DNA of 64,000 bases from Gelria sp. Kuro-4 (lineage in GTDB: Bacteria; Bacillota; DTU030; DUMP01): assembly GCF_019668485.1 (NCBI RefSeq), contig NZ_AP024619.1, positions 2,473,757 to 2,537,756 of the forward strand, in the 5' to 3' direction. Positions 54,692 through 63,599 of the stretch are shown here, in pieces. The position numbers and the translations under genes were made by a program. Position 1 is the first letter of the stretch. Every line of letters begins with the position of its first letter. The notes under the pieces are model-generated. The model ran no database searches. It was not told the DNA's origin and saw nothing but the letters and a program-made list of their open reading frames with translations.

Positions 54692-55249
54692 TTATATATT
54701 ATAGCTCATTTCGTCGCGGTCGTCAAAGTGGATTTTTGCCGCGCTCTGTCCCGCCCGGCGGGCTTTAAGCTCGTCGATTTTGTACAGGCGGGGAGTGATA
54801 AGGCCGCGCTCCACCTCGAGCAGCCCGATGCTGCCCCCGTTCCCGCCGCGCGGATGGCTGGGGCTGCCTGGGTTAAAAAGCAGCAGGCCGCCCTCGCCGT
54901 ACGTGGCCACAGGGACGTGGGTGTGGCCGAAAACCACGGCTTTCACCCCCGCCTCCAGCCCGCGGAAAAGGAGGCGCTCCAATCCCCACTTGGCCCCGTA
55001 CCGGTGGCCATGGGTAAGGAGGATGCGCGTCCCGCCGAGCTCCAGGAGCTCTTCTTCCGGGCCGCGCGCTCCCCAGTCGCAATTTCCTATGACGGCCGCC
55101 ACCCTTACCTTTTCCCGCTGCGCCCAGCGCCAGGGGTCCCGGTAGTAGTCGCCGGCAAAAAGCAAGAGGTCGAGCGGTTTCAGCGCTGCCAGCGCCTGTT
55201 CGGCCTCCCGCCAAGAGCCGTGGCTGTCGCTGACGACGGCAATGCGCAT
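54692..55249 (-). CDS. YfcE/MJ0936-type metallophosphoesterase
   Basis: The 185-residue protein is a calcineurin-like phosphodiesterase of the YfcE family. It has all five metal-site motifs: VSDSHG (~6-11), FAGDYYRD, IGNCDWGA, LTHGHRYG and FGHTHVPV, followed by NPGSPSHPRGG. It corresponds by position to B. subtilis ysnB, downstream of the rdgB homologue ysnA. The natural substrate is unknown. Its ATG follows the rdgB stop without any gap. Confidence 0.9.
   Translation of the reverse strand: MRIAVVSDSHGSWREAEQALAALKPLDLLLFAGDYYRDPWRWAQREKVRVAAVIGNCDWGARGPEEELLELGGTRILLTHGHRYGAKWGLERLLFRGLEAGVKAVVFGHTHVPVATYGEGGLLLFNPGSPSHPRGGNGGSIGLLEVERGLITPRLYKIDELKARRAGQSAAKIHFDDRDEMSYNI
54698..54726 (-). 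promoter_or_regulatory. Promoter of the tRNA cluster
   Basis: TTGACG (54721-54726) and a perfect TATAAT (54698-54703) with a 17-base spacer. It lies inside the last codons of the upstream phosphoesterase gene, so the tRNAs have their own strong start within the operon. Confidence 0.85.
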
Positions 55250-55867
55250 TCAGCCGAGTTCTCCTTTCCGTACCAGGTCGGCCAGCAGCGGGCGCAGGCG
55301 CCGGACGGCCGCCCCGCGGTGGCTCACCGCATTCTTTTCCGCCACCGGCAGCTCCGCCAGGGTAAGGCCGCGCTCCGGCAGGTAAAAGAGCGGGTCGTAC
55401 CCGAAACCGCCCGCTCCCCGGGCCGCCGTGAGGATGCGGCCTGGGCAGGTTCCCTCCACGGTGATCTCGCGCCCCGGGCCCCACACCAGGGCCAGCACCG
55501 CCCGGAAGCGGGCCGTGCGCTGCTCTTCCGGCACGGCGGCAAGCAGTGCGAGCAGCTTGGCATTGTTGGCGGCATCGTCCTCAGCCGGGCTGGCGAAGCG
55601 GTGGGAGTGGACCCCCGGTGCACCGCCCAGGGCGTCCACCTCCAAGCCCGAATCATCGGCCAGGCTGGGAAGGCCGGTGCACGTGAAGGCTGCCCGCGCC
55701 TTTATCAAGGCGTTGGCCGCAAAGGTATCGCCGTCTTCCGCCGCATCTGGACACGCAGGGAAGTCCTTAAGCGAGAGGATGGTAAGGCCCAGGTCGTCAA
55801 GCGCCGTCTGAAACTCTGCCACTTTGCCCGCATTGCGCGTGGCCAGTACCAGGCGTACTCCGGCCAT
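55250..55867 (-). CDS. rdgB: XTP/dITP pyrophosphatase (RdgB/HAM1)
   Basis: This house-cleaning enzyme removes deaminated purine nucleotides (XTP, dITP). The 205-residue protein has LVLATRNAGKVAEF at the N-terminus, LADDSGLEVDALGGAPGVHSHRFA with the substrate loop, GFGYDPLFYLPERGLTLAEL and a closing SHRGAAVRRL. The ATG at 55867 has GGAGAGGG upstream and overlaps the rph stop (ATGA). Same order as ysnA in Bacillus. Confidence 0.94.
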   Translation of the reverse strand: MAGVRLVLATRNAGKVAEFQTALDDLGLTILSLKDFPACPDAAEDGDTFAANALIKARAAFTCTGLPSLADDSGLEVDALGGAPGVHSHRFASPAEDDAANNAKLLALLAAVPEEQRTARFRAVLALVWGPGREITVEGTCPGRILTAARGAGGFGYDPLFYLPERGLTLAELPVAEKNAVSHRGAAVRRLRPLLADLVRKGELG

Positions 55868-56610
55868 CAACCCTCTCCTCCCACCAGCGCCGCGTCCTCG
55901 CCCAGGACGCTTTTTTGCACCGCAATCAGCTGGCGAATACCGCTTGCCGCCAGGTCCAGCAGCCGGTCGAGCTGTTCCCGGGTAAAGGGAACCGCCTCAG
56001 CCGTGCCCTGCAGCTCCACAATGGTACCGCTCGCGGTCATAACGCAGTTCATGTCCACATCGGCCTGGGAATCTTCGGCAAAAGAAAGATCGAGCAGCAG
56101 TTCGCCCTCCAGCACTCCCACGCTGGTGGCGGCCACGTAGTCCACCAGGGGTGAGGCGGTAAGCTGTCCCTGGCCCAAGAGGTACTTGACAGCGTCCACC
56201 AGCGCCACGAAGCTGCCCGTAACCGCCGCCGTACGGGTGCCGCCGTCCGCCTGGATGACATCGCAGTCCAGCCAGATGGTGCGCTCGCCCAGGGCGTGCA
56301 GGTTCAGCGCCGGCCGCAAAGAGCGGCCGATCAGGCGCTGGATTTCCAGGCTGCGGCCGCTTACCCTGCCGCGGACGGCATCCCGGACGGTGCGGACAGG
56401 AGTGGCCCGGGGCAGCATGGCATACTCGGCGGTAATCCAGCCCTGGCCGCTGCCGCGCAAGAAAGGCGGAACCTTGTCTTCTACCGTGGCTGTGCAAATC
56501 ACCTTGGTGTCACCGGCGGTGATGAGCACCGACCCTTCCGCGTGCCGCGTAAAGTGCCGCACAATCTCCACCGGCCGGATTTCGTCAACCCTTCTGCCGT
56601 CTGCCCGCAT
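55867..56610 (-). CDS. rph: Ribonuclease PH
   Basis: RNase PH trims the 3' ends of tRNA precursors by phosphorolysis. From the ATG at 56610 the product is 247 residues, the family length. It shows [71 protein letters not shown] and [33 protein letters not shown] precedes the start. It lies near a tRNA cluster but is transcribed with rdgB and the phosphoesterase. It overlaps the upstream P-loop gene by 26 bases. Confidence 0.95.
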   Translation of the reverse strand: MRADGRRVDEIRPVEIVRHFTRHAEGSVLITAGDTKVICTATVEDKVPPFLRGSGQGWITAEYAMLPRATPVRTVRDAVRGRVSGRSLEIQRLIGRSLRPALNLHALGERTIWLDCDVIQADGGTRTAAVTGSFVALVDAVKYLLGQGQLTASPLVDYVAATSVGVLEGELLLDLSFAEDSQADVDMNCVMTASGTIVELQGTAEAVPFTREQLDRLLDLAASGIRQLIAVQKSVLGEDAALVGGEG

Positions 56611-57508
56611 CGCTCGCTGCCTCCATTCTTCCTTTTTCCGCGCCGCCCACCATACCCACCAACAGGTAAAGCCGGCTGAGCGGATCCAAGTACAACCGGG
56701 GAACGAGGGAAAAGCCCTGCACGTCACCGGTGCGCGCCACATGGATGCGCGGCCCCGTGCAGGGGAAAAGGCGCTCGCCGATCTTGATGTGCTGCTCATC
56801 GTGGTAGGCCACCGGCAGATCGGCGGCGATGTACTGGTGCACCTTCTGCTCCACCTGAGCCAGGTCTACCTCCAATTTGTCCACATACTCCAGGATAAAG
56901 CCGTGGGAGATGTCGCTGTGAAAGTTGGCCGGCGGCACCCCCATATCCGCCAGGACCAGAGCGGTCAAGTCCTCCGCCGTGTGCACCATCTTGCGGTAGC
57001 GGGTGGAGGCGAAGACGCGCCCGGCGATCTCGCCGGCCCGGGGGCCGAAAATGGTCGGCCGGGTGACGATGACCTCTTCTCCTACGCCGACGAGGAGCTC
57101 GGCATTCATCGGCAAGGCGGCGGCGATGATGTCAAAGTGCTCCACCACCACCCGCCGCCCGGCCAGAACCGCCGTCGCGACGGCCTCCACCAGCTCGGTG
57201 AGCGAAACGAAGGCCAGCTCAAAGTGGGCATCCACGTGGTAGGTGTGGCTGCGGAAAGACCCCTCGCGCACATCGCGCACCAAAGGGAGGGGACGAACGT
57301 TCACGTTCTCGTCATCGTTGGTGAGCTCCAGGCCGGGGAACATGCCCCGGATGAGGAGCGACTTGCCCGTGCCGGCCAGACCGATAAAGCCCACCAGCCG
57401 GTCCTTGGGGTTTAGATAATGCTGCGCCAGGTGGTTTCCCAGGGTGAGCAGCCGCTCCTTGCCCCGGGGGGCGAAATAGACCGCTTCCTTAAGGTTTTGC
57501 GAAAGCAT
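56585..57508 (-). CDS. P-loop protein of unknown function
   Basis: The 307-residue protein has an N-terminal Walker A-type loop, [19 protein letters not shown] (~38-56), preceded by a conserved-looking [23 protein letters not shown]. Later features are [47 protein letters not shown] and a C-terminal [29 protein letters not shown] recall similar proteins being labelled as carrying an additional alanyl-tRNA-synthetase domain, but I cannot confirm this. No clear Walker B is evident. The start ATG at 57508 has GAGGTGAGG upstream. It sits between the GlmE-like gene and rph. Confidence 0.75.
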   Translation of the reverse strand: MLSQNLKEAVYFAPRGKERLLTLGNHLAQHYLNPKDRLVGFIGLAGTGKSLLIRGMFPGLELTNDDENVNVRPLPLVRDVREGSFRSHTYHVDAHFELAFVSLTELVEAVATAVLAGRRVVVEHFDIIAAALPMNAELLVGVGEEVIVTRPTIFGPRAGEIAGRVFASTRYRKMVHTAEDLTALVLADMGVPPANFHSDISHGFILEYVDKLEVDLAQVEQKVHQYIAADLPVAYHDEQHIKIGERLFPCTGPRIHVARTGDVQGFSLVPRLYLDPLSRLYLLVGMVGGAEKGRMEAASDAGRRQKG

Positions 57509-57556
57509 CAGCCTCACCTCTAGCCTTTACCGCCGCCGCCTGCGGCATGCGCCCGT

Positions 57557-58861
57557 TTACTCCGGCCGCCCCACCAGGAAGCCTTTGTTTAAGGCATAAA
57601 TGTCGTCGATAACCATGGAAACGCCCGGCTCGCGCCCTTCTGCCTGCGCCCGCCGCTCCAGCTGCGCGCGGTGGTACTCCTTGGCCGCGGGCGGGAGCGG
57701 CAGGTGACCTGTGTCCAGGAAACGCACCGCGCCCTCCTGGTCACGCGCCGCCAGGACCTGGCCCCGGCAGACCCCGGAAGGCGCCAGCGGCACGTCCAGG
57801 CTGCCTTCGGCCAGGGCCGGCATAACCCCTGCCCTCAAATCGCCTGCGCCCAGTTCCTCAATCCGACTCACGATGGCGCCGGCCTCAGCCGCAATAAGTT
57901 CCTCCTCCCTTTGCACGGCCGTAAGGAAGGCCCGGCGCTGGTCGCCGGCCAGCCGGGCGAGCGCGGCCATCTGGGCCAGAAGGTTCTGCGGCTCGCCCGG
58001 GTTGCGCTGACCATCGAGCGCAGCAATCTCGGCGCGCTCGGCTCCGCCGAGCACGGCCGTAAGGCCGGTCCAGGCCGCGGCCGCCGCCGCGCCGCCGTGA
58101 CCGGTGAGGGCCCCGCCCGACCACAAGAGGCAGGTGACATCAACCGTAAGCCCGGGAGGCGCGAGGCGCGCCAGGGCGTTCATGGCCGCCACGTCCTGCA
58201 GCAGGTGGCCACAGGGAGCGTAGGCCAGGCTCAGCTCCCGGGTGCCGGCCGCAACGGCCAGGCCGGCCTCGATCAGGACGAGCGCCACGGCGAGGCCCGG
58301 CGGGACCAGCGCCGTGCCGCGCAGTCCCCGTACCTCACGCCGCACCTTGGCACCGGCTCCGCCGTAAAACTGGGCCAGGCCTTCCACGTACGACCAGTGC
58401 TCCACCAGCTGGGGAAAGGTTCCCGTACGACCCAGGACCAGGTAGCTCTCCAGCGGCCCGCCCCGCCAGGTTAAGAGCCCCGCGGCCGCCGCGACCTCTG
58501 CGGGAAGGCGCGGGTCCGCACCCGTAAGCTCCAGCCCCCACTCCACGGGGAAGGCGGCGACGCCGCCGCGCAGCCCCTTAATCCTCTCGTGCAGCAGGTC
58601 TGCGCTGAGCCCTGTCCCGCTGGCCGGGCTGTCCACCCAGGGAGCGGCCAGGACAACAAAAGCACACCCCGGCCGCCACCCCTCGGCGAGGCTGATCCCG
58701 CCGGGCACGCCGCCGGCGTTCACCCTGACGCCCCAGGCCGGCCGCGCCCCGCTCCCCTGCCGCGGCCGGTGCGCCTTCAGCCATTCCAGGACTTCGTCCT
58801 TTTCCGGCAGGGGAAAAGAACGCGCCAGTTTCCGGCGCTCTGCGCAGAAGTCCTCAAGCAT
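57557..58861 (-). CDS. Divergent glutamate-mutase epsilon (GlmE)-like protein
   Basis: The 434-residue protein resembles methylaspartate (glutamate) mutase E chains in its middle and end. Relevant stretches are LRGTALVPPGLAVALVLIEAGL, LSLAYAPCGHLLQDVAAMNALARL and the C-terminal FLDTGHLPLPPAAKEYHRAQL, then VSMVIDDIYALNKGFLVGRP. These mirror the GlmE pattern (GTLVPPSI, YGQCGNLIQDVAA, VDDIYA-x-x-KG-x-LVGRP). The N-terminal third is short and lacks the usual substrate motifs (TIDSYTR-type and NHG/RHGTPD-type). No GlmS cobalamin-binding gene or GlmL is nearby. It is probably not an active mutase. It overlaps the GntR gene by eight bases. Confidence 0.72.
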   Translation of the reverse strand: MLEDFCAERRKLARSFPLPEKDEVLEWLKAHRPRQGSGARPAWGVRVNAGGVPGGISLAEGWRPGCAFVVLAAPWVDSPASGTGLSADLLHERIKGLRGGVAAFPVEWGLELTGADPRLPAEVAAAAGLLTWRGGPLESYLVLGRTGTFPQLVEHWSYVEGLAQFYGGAGAKVRREVRGLRGTALVPPGLAVALVLIEAGLAVAAGTRELSLAYAPCGHLLQDVAAMNALARLAPPGLTVDVTCLLWSGGALTGHGGAAAAAAWTGLTAVLGGAERAEIAALDGQRNPGEPQNLLAQMAALARLAGDQRRAFLTAVQREEELIAAEAGAIVSRIEELGAGDLRAGVMPALAEGSLDVPLAPSGVCRGQVLAARDQEGAVRFLDTGHLPLPPAAKEYHRAQLERRAQAEGREPGVSMVIDDIYALNKGFLVGRPE

Positions 58862-59864
58862 TTCTCTGCACCGCCGTCGGGGCCGCCGACGCGCCGCCGG
58901 CGCTGAGGAGCGCCGCTTTCAGCATGGTGATGGATCCGGCGTCGGGATGAAACACAAACTCGACGATCTCGGTCCCCGCCGGCACCACCGCCTCCACGTC
59001 TTTCTTGCGCCCCGGCGAAACGACCACCGTCCCGACGTCGCTCAGGGCCGGCAGCAGCTCCTCACTGCTGCGCGTGGTAATGACCGGCATGGCTGCAAAG
59101 CTGAGGCCGGCAGCGGCCAGGGCCTCGGTGATGCTGCGGCCGAAACTCGGCGACAGGCAGACCACCGGCAAAGTACTGGTCCGCGGGACGCGGGCGATGC
59201 GCACAATGCTGGACACGTCCGGCTCCAGGGCGATGCCGAGGATCTTGTCCGCCGGTACCCCCAGTTCGCGTACCTCATCCTGGTGATAAAAGGTAGTAAC
59301 CACCAGGTCCATCCGGCCCAGGCGCTCGCGGGCCTCCTCCGGTGCCGCACGCAGGTCGGCCAGAAGCAGCGGGTGGATGTACACACCCGACCCCAGCTCC
59401 AGCTCCCGGGTAAAGTAATCCAGCTGTTCGCGGTTGCATTCGATAAAGGCCACCTGCAGACGCCCCAGTACCTCCTTGCGCTCCCGCACCCTGAGAAGCA
59501 TGATGGCGGTAAAATCGTCGATGGAAAACCCCATGTGCGACGCCTCTTCGATGGCCAGGTCGATAATCTTGAGCAGGCGTTCCCGGCGGCCGGTCGAGCC
59601 CACGCTGCCCTCTCCCGCCAGGACATAGGTCCCCGAACCCTGCCGGCGGGCAAGGATACCCTCCGTCTCGAGCTCGGCGTAGGCCAGGCTCACAGTATTA
59701 CGGCTTACGCCCAGCTGGCCGGCCAGCTCCCTTTCGGTGGGCAGCCGGTGCCCCGCTGCCCAGACGCCGCGCTGGATCAGGTCCTTGATTTGGTTTTTCA
59801 GCTGTACGTAAATGGGGATACCGTTCTTGCGTGCGATGACGAAGGTCACCCTTCCCACCCCCAC
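58854..59864 (-). CDS. GntR-family regulator with unusual C-terminal domain
   Basis: Residues ~10-80 form a GntR winged helix (GIPIYVQLKNQIKDLIQRGVW, LPTERELAGQLGVSRNTVSLAYAELETEGILARRQGSGTYV). The remaining ~250 residues are not an aminotransferase or an obvious UTRA domain. They contain segments such as MDLVVTTFYHQDEVRELGVPADKILGIALEPD that look like a periplasmic-binding-protein-type fold. The start is GTG at 59864, sharing one base with the preceding stop; GTG at 59849 is possible. It is co-transcribed with the GlmE-like and P-loop genes, suggesting that its ligand relates to them. Confidence 0.85.
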   Translation of the reverse strand: MGVGRVTFVIARKNGIPIYVQLKNQIKDLIQRGVWAAGHRLPTERELAGQLGVSRNTVSLAYAELETEGILARRQGSGTYVLAGEGSVGSTGRRERLLKIIDLAIEEASHMGFSIDDFTAIMLLRVRERKEVLGRLQVAFIECNREQLDYFTRELELGSGVYIHPLLLADLRAAPEEARERLGRMDLVVTTFYHQDEVRELGVPADKILGIALEPDVSSIVRIARVPRTSTLPVVCLSPSFGRSITEALAAAGLSFAAMPVITTRSSEELLPALSDVGTVVVSPGRKKDVEAVVPAGTEIVEFVFHPDAGSITMLKAALLSAGGASAAPTAVQRNA

Positions 59865-60388
59865 TACTTCCCTTGTCGTCCGAAGAACCCGCCGTGAATT
59901 GAACGCGCGTCCATGATCGAATAAAACGCCTTTTCATCCTGGTGCATCAACGTATCCAAAAGATGGGGCAGCCGTTTGCGCTTGAGCAATACGTGCAGCA
60001 CCAGCCGCTCCCCCTCCTTGCCTTCGGCGGGAAAGCAGGTGACACCGAAGCCCTCTTCCCGCAGCAGCTGTGGCAGCCTGGAATCCGGGCGCGTCGGGAT
60101 AATCTCCACGGTAACAAACCCCAGGGCAACGCGCTCCTCAATCACGCTGCCCACATAGTTACCGGTGGCAAAACCCAGCGCGTAAAACAAGAGATTGAGC
60201 GGGTTGTTGAGCCTCCCCACCACCTGGTTGAGGGCCAGGATGTAAACCGAGACTTCAAAGAAACCGATCACTGCAGCGATCAGGCGTTGTCCCCGTACCA
60301 ACAGGATGGTACGCACGGTTGTACAGGACATGTCGACGACCCGCGCGCAGAAGATGAAGAGATAGCCCACGATGCCCTCCAGCGCCAC
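59864..60388 (-). CDS. DUF2179 / UPF0316-type membrane protein
   Basis: From the GTG at 60388 (AAGGAGGGG seven bases upstream) the product is 174 residues. About three membrane segments (GYLFIFCARVVDMSCTTVRTILLV, LIAAVIGFFEVSVYILAL, LLFYALGFATGNYVGSVIEERVALG) are followed by a cytoplasmic domain (~90-174) with VTVEIIPTRPD and LLKRKRLPHLLDTLMHQDEKAFYSIMDAR. This matches the UPF0316/DUF2179 layout; its C-terminal domain is thought to bind a small ligand. The frame is open 45 codons upstream, but that includes a structured leader. First gene of the transcript that runs to the phosphoesterase. Confidence 0.85.
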   Translation of the reverse strand: MALEGIVGYLFIFCARVVDMSCTTVRTILLVRGQRLIAAVIGFFEVSVYILALNQVVGRLNNPLNLLFYALGFATGNYVGSVIEERVALGFVTVEIIPTRPDSRLPQLLREEGFGVTCFPAEGKEGERLVLHVLLKRKRLPHLLDTLMHQDEKAFYSIMDARSIHGGFFGRQGK

Positions 60389-60445
60389 CGACGTGCCCCT
60401 CCTTGCCTTAATTTCTGCCTGGTCTGCCGGGTTTTCATAATACTT

Positions 60446-60487
60446 CGGGGTCCGGGGCAGGAGTTCCTTCCTGCGCTCCGGACCCCG
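60446..60487 (-). promoter_or_regulatory. Strong stem-loop in the leader of the DUF2179 gene
   Basis: CGGGGTCCGG (60446-60455) pairs perfectly with CCGGACCCCG (60478-60487), and an inner GCAGGA/TCCTGC extends the stem. It lies between the predicted transcription start (~60488) and the ribosome binding site. There is no U-tract, so it is not a simple terminator. Confidence 0.6.
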
Positions 60488-60494
60488 CCCTCTT

Positions 60495-60523
60495 ATTCTA
60501 GCGTGAAAGAGGGCGCACGACAA
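60495..60523 (-). promoter_or_regulatory. Promoter upstream of the DUF2179-GntR-GlmE-like transcript
   Basis: TTGTCG (60518-60523) and TAGAAT (60495-60500) with a 17-base spacer, in the gap after the amidase gene. Confidence 0.6.
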
Positions 60524-60558
60524 GTCGCCTGAGAGTTCACTCCGCCCACGGCCGGTTT

Positions 60559-62475
60559 TTACTTACCGCGGAAGTACGCCAGGATACCGGCAAAAATGCC
60601 TTGGGCCGCCTTTTCGCGAAAGGCCGGGTCAGCGAGGAGCTTTTCTTCTGTGGGGTTGGAGATGTAGGCCACTTCCACCAGGGCAGCCGGCATGGCCGTG
60701 TAGCGCAGCACGTTGTAATTCGCCGTGCGCACGCCGCGATCCGGTAGGCCGAGGATCGGTATCAGTGCCGCATGGATGGCCTCCGCCAGCTCTTGCCCGG
60801 CCCGGCCGTCCTGGTAATAATACACTTCGGTGCCGCGCTTGCTGGTATCGGTAAAGGAGTTGCTGTGAATGCTGATGAAGGCCTCCACGCCGGCCTTGTT
60901 AGCCATATCCGGGCGCACGCGGAAATCGACGGTGGTGTCGCCGTCGCGGATCATGTACACCTTCGCCCCCGCCGTCCGAAGCAGCGCCGCCACCCGCCGG
61001 GCGATGTCCAGGTTGACGTCTTTTTCCATGAGCCCGCCGGCCCCGATGGCCCCCGGCTCGGCGCCGCCATGCCCGGCATCCACGGCGATGTAACGGCCGG
61101 CCACCGGGCTGGAGACTATCTGAAGGACCAGTTCGCCCGGATTCGCGCCGGTCACCACCTCGTGGCGGACGTAAGCAGCCAGCTCTACCACCACGCGGGC
61201 TACATCGGGATCCACGGCAAACTGGCCGGCCCGCACCTCCCGCACCGTGGCATCGCCTACTTTGACCGTAGGGTTGTCCACCGCCAAAACAGCGCCGCTA
61301 AAGTCCAAAACCAGCCGCTCGGGGTTGACCAGGCGCGTTTCGTGATACGCCAAGGGTCCCGTCGCCTGGATGTGCACCTCGCCACCGCCCGGCCCCCGGT
61401 TGTACGAGAGAGCGGTGATCTGCGCCGCCAGGCGCACCTCCACACCTTCGGGAGTGGCGCTGACCTTGAACTTGGTCACCCTGTTCTGGTCGAGCACGAT
61501 CCTGGTTCCCCCCGCGCCCTCCCCCAGGCGCACGCGCGCTGTGAGCGCCGTGTCCGCCGGCACTTCCCGCGGCGCAGCCGCCGCCGGCACCGTCCCGGGA
61601 AGGTCCAGCACCAGGCGGTCGGGGCTCCCCAGCTGCTGTACGGTATAGGCCACCGGCCCGCTGGTGTGCACCTTGAGCACCTCCGCGCCCGGCACCTGTA
61701 CATATTCCAGCGCCGTCACGCGGTGGGGAAGGCCCACCGTAAGCTCCCCCGGGCCCGAACTTAAGGTAAAGGGCCCTGCCTCCTTAAGCTCGATCACCAC
61801 CTGGGCCGCCGGCTCCTTCTCCGTCCCGGCGGCCGCCACGGCGATGCTCTTTACCAAGGGATCGTCGCCCACGGGCACGGGGCCGGGGGCCATCTTCAGG
61901 AGCGTCCCCGGCAACTTGAGGGTAATCGTAGCCCCCAGCTGAATCGCGCTCCCTTTGAGCGGCCCGCTGCCGGCAATGGCCACCACCTCGCGGCCTACCT
62001 CCCGGCGCACGCGGACGGCAGTGATCTCAGCCTGCCGGGAGCTGACAAAAACCGTCCTGGTCTTTTCCTGCCAGCCGACTTCAGCCCCCAAGGCCTCGCC
62101 GATGAAGCGCAGCGGCACAAACGTGCGGTTGCTGATAATAACCGCGGGGGCATCGAGTTTCTGGGCCTTGCCATTTACCAAGGCCTCACTCCGGCCGATA
62201 ACCAGCCGGATCTCACGGCCGGGCCCTGCCACAGTAACCGTACGCGTCCTGTTATCCCAGCCCACCTGAGCACCCAGGTTTTCAGAGATTACCCGCAGCG
62301 GCACCAGGGTCCGATTGTTTCTTAGAACGGGCGGTGCGTCCGGCTGTACCAACCGGTCGTTGATGACGAGCTTAATGGCGCTCCCCGCCGCCCGGGCGGG
62401 GACGCCGCTTATCACGACGGCCGACACGCTAAGCCACAGCAGGCAACAAAAAAACGCCAGGCATCTCCTGAGCAC
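60559..62475 (-). CDS. N-acetylmuramoyl-L-alanine amidase with AMIN and stalk domains
   Basis: This exported cell-wall hydrolase cleaves the amide bond between MurNAc and the peptide. From the GTG at 62475 (GGGGGAAGG upstream) it is about 638 residues. There is a signal peptide (~1-30), then a copper-amine-oxidase-like stalk repeat (LVPLRVISENLGAQVGWDN and FVPLRFIGEALGAEVGWQE) and beta-rich AMIN-type modules. The C-terminal Amidase_3 domain (~465-638) has VDAGHGGAEPGA, EKDVNL, FISIHSNSF and VEVAYISNPTEE, giving the zinc ligands and catalytic Glu. It sits next to the GerM-like gene; a role in spore or cortex remodelling is possible. Confidence 0.92.
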   Translation of the reverse strand: MLRRCLAFFCCLLWLSVSAVVISGVPARAAGSAIKLVINDRLVQPDAPPVLRNNRTLVPLRVISENLGAQVGWDNRTRTVTVAGPGREIRLVIGRSEALVNGKAQKLDAPAVIISNRTFVPLRFIGEALGAEVGWQEKTRTVFVSSRQAEITAVRVRREVGREVVAIAGSGPLKGSAIQLGATITLKLPGTLLKMAPGPVPVGDDPLVKSIAVAAAGTEKEPAAQVVIELKEAGPFTLSSGPGELTVGLPHRVTALEYVQVPGAEVLKVHTSGPVAYTVQQLGSPDRLVLDLPGTVPAAAAPREVPADTALTARVRLGEGAGGTRIVLDQNRVTKFKVSATPEGVEVRLAAQITALSYNRGPGGGEVHIQATGPLAYHETRLVNPERLVLDFSGAVLAVDNPTVKVGDATVREVRAGQFAVDPDVARVVVELAAYVRHEVVTGANPGELVLQIVSSPVAGRYIAVDAGHGGAEPGAIGAGGLMEKDVNLDIARRVAALLRTAGAKVYMIRDGDTTVDFRVRPDMANKAGVEAFISIHSNSFTDTSKRGTEVYYYQDGRAGQELAEAIHAALIPILGLPDRGVRTANYNVLRYTAMPAALVEVAYISNPTEEKLLADPAFREKAAQGIFAGILAYFRGK

Positions 62476-62570
62476 CAAACCTTCCCCCTGCACGGATGAT
62501 TCAACCACACACTATAGAGTTCGTCACCTAACTTCTACTTTTTTCCCCATAATCCTGCAGAAAATGAAAG

Positions 62571-62603
62571 AAAAGGCTCCTAGCCAGATATCGCCAGGAG
62601 CCT
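62571..62603 (-). terminator. Terminator overlapping the gerM-like stop codon
   Basis: AGGCTCCT (minus strand) pairs with AGGAGCCT across 62574-62603, followed by TTTTCTTTC. The stop codon of the gerM-like gene lies within the stem. Confidence 0.75.
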
Positions 62604-63599
62604 CAGCAGGCCGCGCGATGCGTCGGCGCCAAACCAATCGCGGTAGTTGCCTGGAATGGCGATTGGTTGCTTAAGCCGAGGAACTTCCAGCGGCTTCCCG
62701 CTCACGCGGACCTCAAACTTTTTGATCTGGGGAAATTGGCGCAGGGTGTAAGCTAGAGCCCCCAGGGTTATACTCTGCTCAGACCGGATATTGCCTTTGG
62801 TGTCGCGCAGAACCGCCTCCGGCGAAAAATCGAGGCGCACCAGCTCGCCCACTCTTTCACAGTTGAGGAGGCGTGTCCCCTCCGGGAAGACGGCAGACAA
62901 ACCCGGAAGCCCCTGCGGACCCGCTATCAGCTGCTCCACCGTAGAGCGGATCGGGTCTTTCGTCTCGGGCCCCAGGCGCACCGTGACGGGCACCAGGTAG
63001 GCATCGTGGTAGCTGAAGTAGAGGCGGACCTCCGGCCCGGCCGGGTCGCCGCCGGCTATGAAGTTGATCCGGTCCGGCCGCTTCAGCGGCGTCTTGAGCA
63101 CCAACGCACCGACTTTCTCCACTATCTGCCCGTCGAGCAGAATCTGCACGGCCTCAATCTCCGGCAGCTCCGTCAGCGTAAGCACGACGCTGTCCACTGC
63201 GCGCTCCCAGGCGGCATCGCCGGCCAGCTTGCCGGCCACTCCGCCCAGGTCAAGGCAGGCGATGCCGTTTTTAATGTAGAGATCCCGCACCATGGCACCC
63301 TCAGGGAACGGACCCGTAAGCAGCTCCCTGTCCAAAGGACCGCTCAAGAGCTTCTCCACAGCGTGGCGCGGCAGATCCTCATCCGCCGTTACCGTGGCGT
63401 TCACCGGCACCAGGTAATCTTCGGCCCGCGTTTCATAATACACCGTCACCAGCTGCTGCCTGCCGGGTGGCGCTGCCTGCTCCGGCGGTGCCGCCTCTCT
63501 TTGTACAGCAATGTTCTCGGCACAACCAGGTAGGGCCCACAGGGAAAGTGCGAGCAGGGTGAACAGAACGAACGAGGCTCTGCGACGTCCTCGTCCCAT
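62580..63599 (-). CDS. gerM: GerM-like lipoprotein with two GerMN domains
   Basis: The 339-residue protein has a lipoprotein-type signal (FVLFTLLALSLWALPGC, cysteine ~26), an Ala/Pro-rich linker and two GerMN repeats (~50-165 and ~190-305). Each carries the same pattern: YLVPVNATV with AVEKLLSGP and FPEGAMVRDL, and YLVPVTVRL with TVEQLIAGP and FPEGTRLLNC. In Bacillus, GerM functions in sporulation and germination and is followed by rph. The gene order here keeps that link at a distance. The upstream region 63600-63700 is AT-rich and could hold a sporulation promoter, but I could not fit one cleanly. Confidence 0.88.
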   Translation of the reverse strand: MGRGRRRASFVLFTLLALSLWALPGCAENIAVQREAAPPEQAAPPGRQQLVTVYYETRAEDYLVPVNATVTADEDLPRHAVEKLLSGPLDRELLTGPFPEGAMVRDLYIKNGIACLDLGGVAGKLAGDAAWERAVDSVVLTLTELPEIEAVQILLDGQIVEKVGALVLKTPLKRPDRINFIAGGDPAGPEVRLYFSYHDAYLVPVTVRLGPETKDPIRSTVEQLIAGPQGLPGLSAVFPEGTRLLNCERVGELVRLDFSPEAVLRDTKGNIRSEQSITLGALAYTLRQFPQIKKFEVRVSGKPLEVPRLKQPIAIPGNYRDWFGADASRGLLRLLAISG

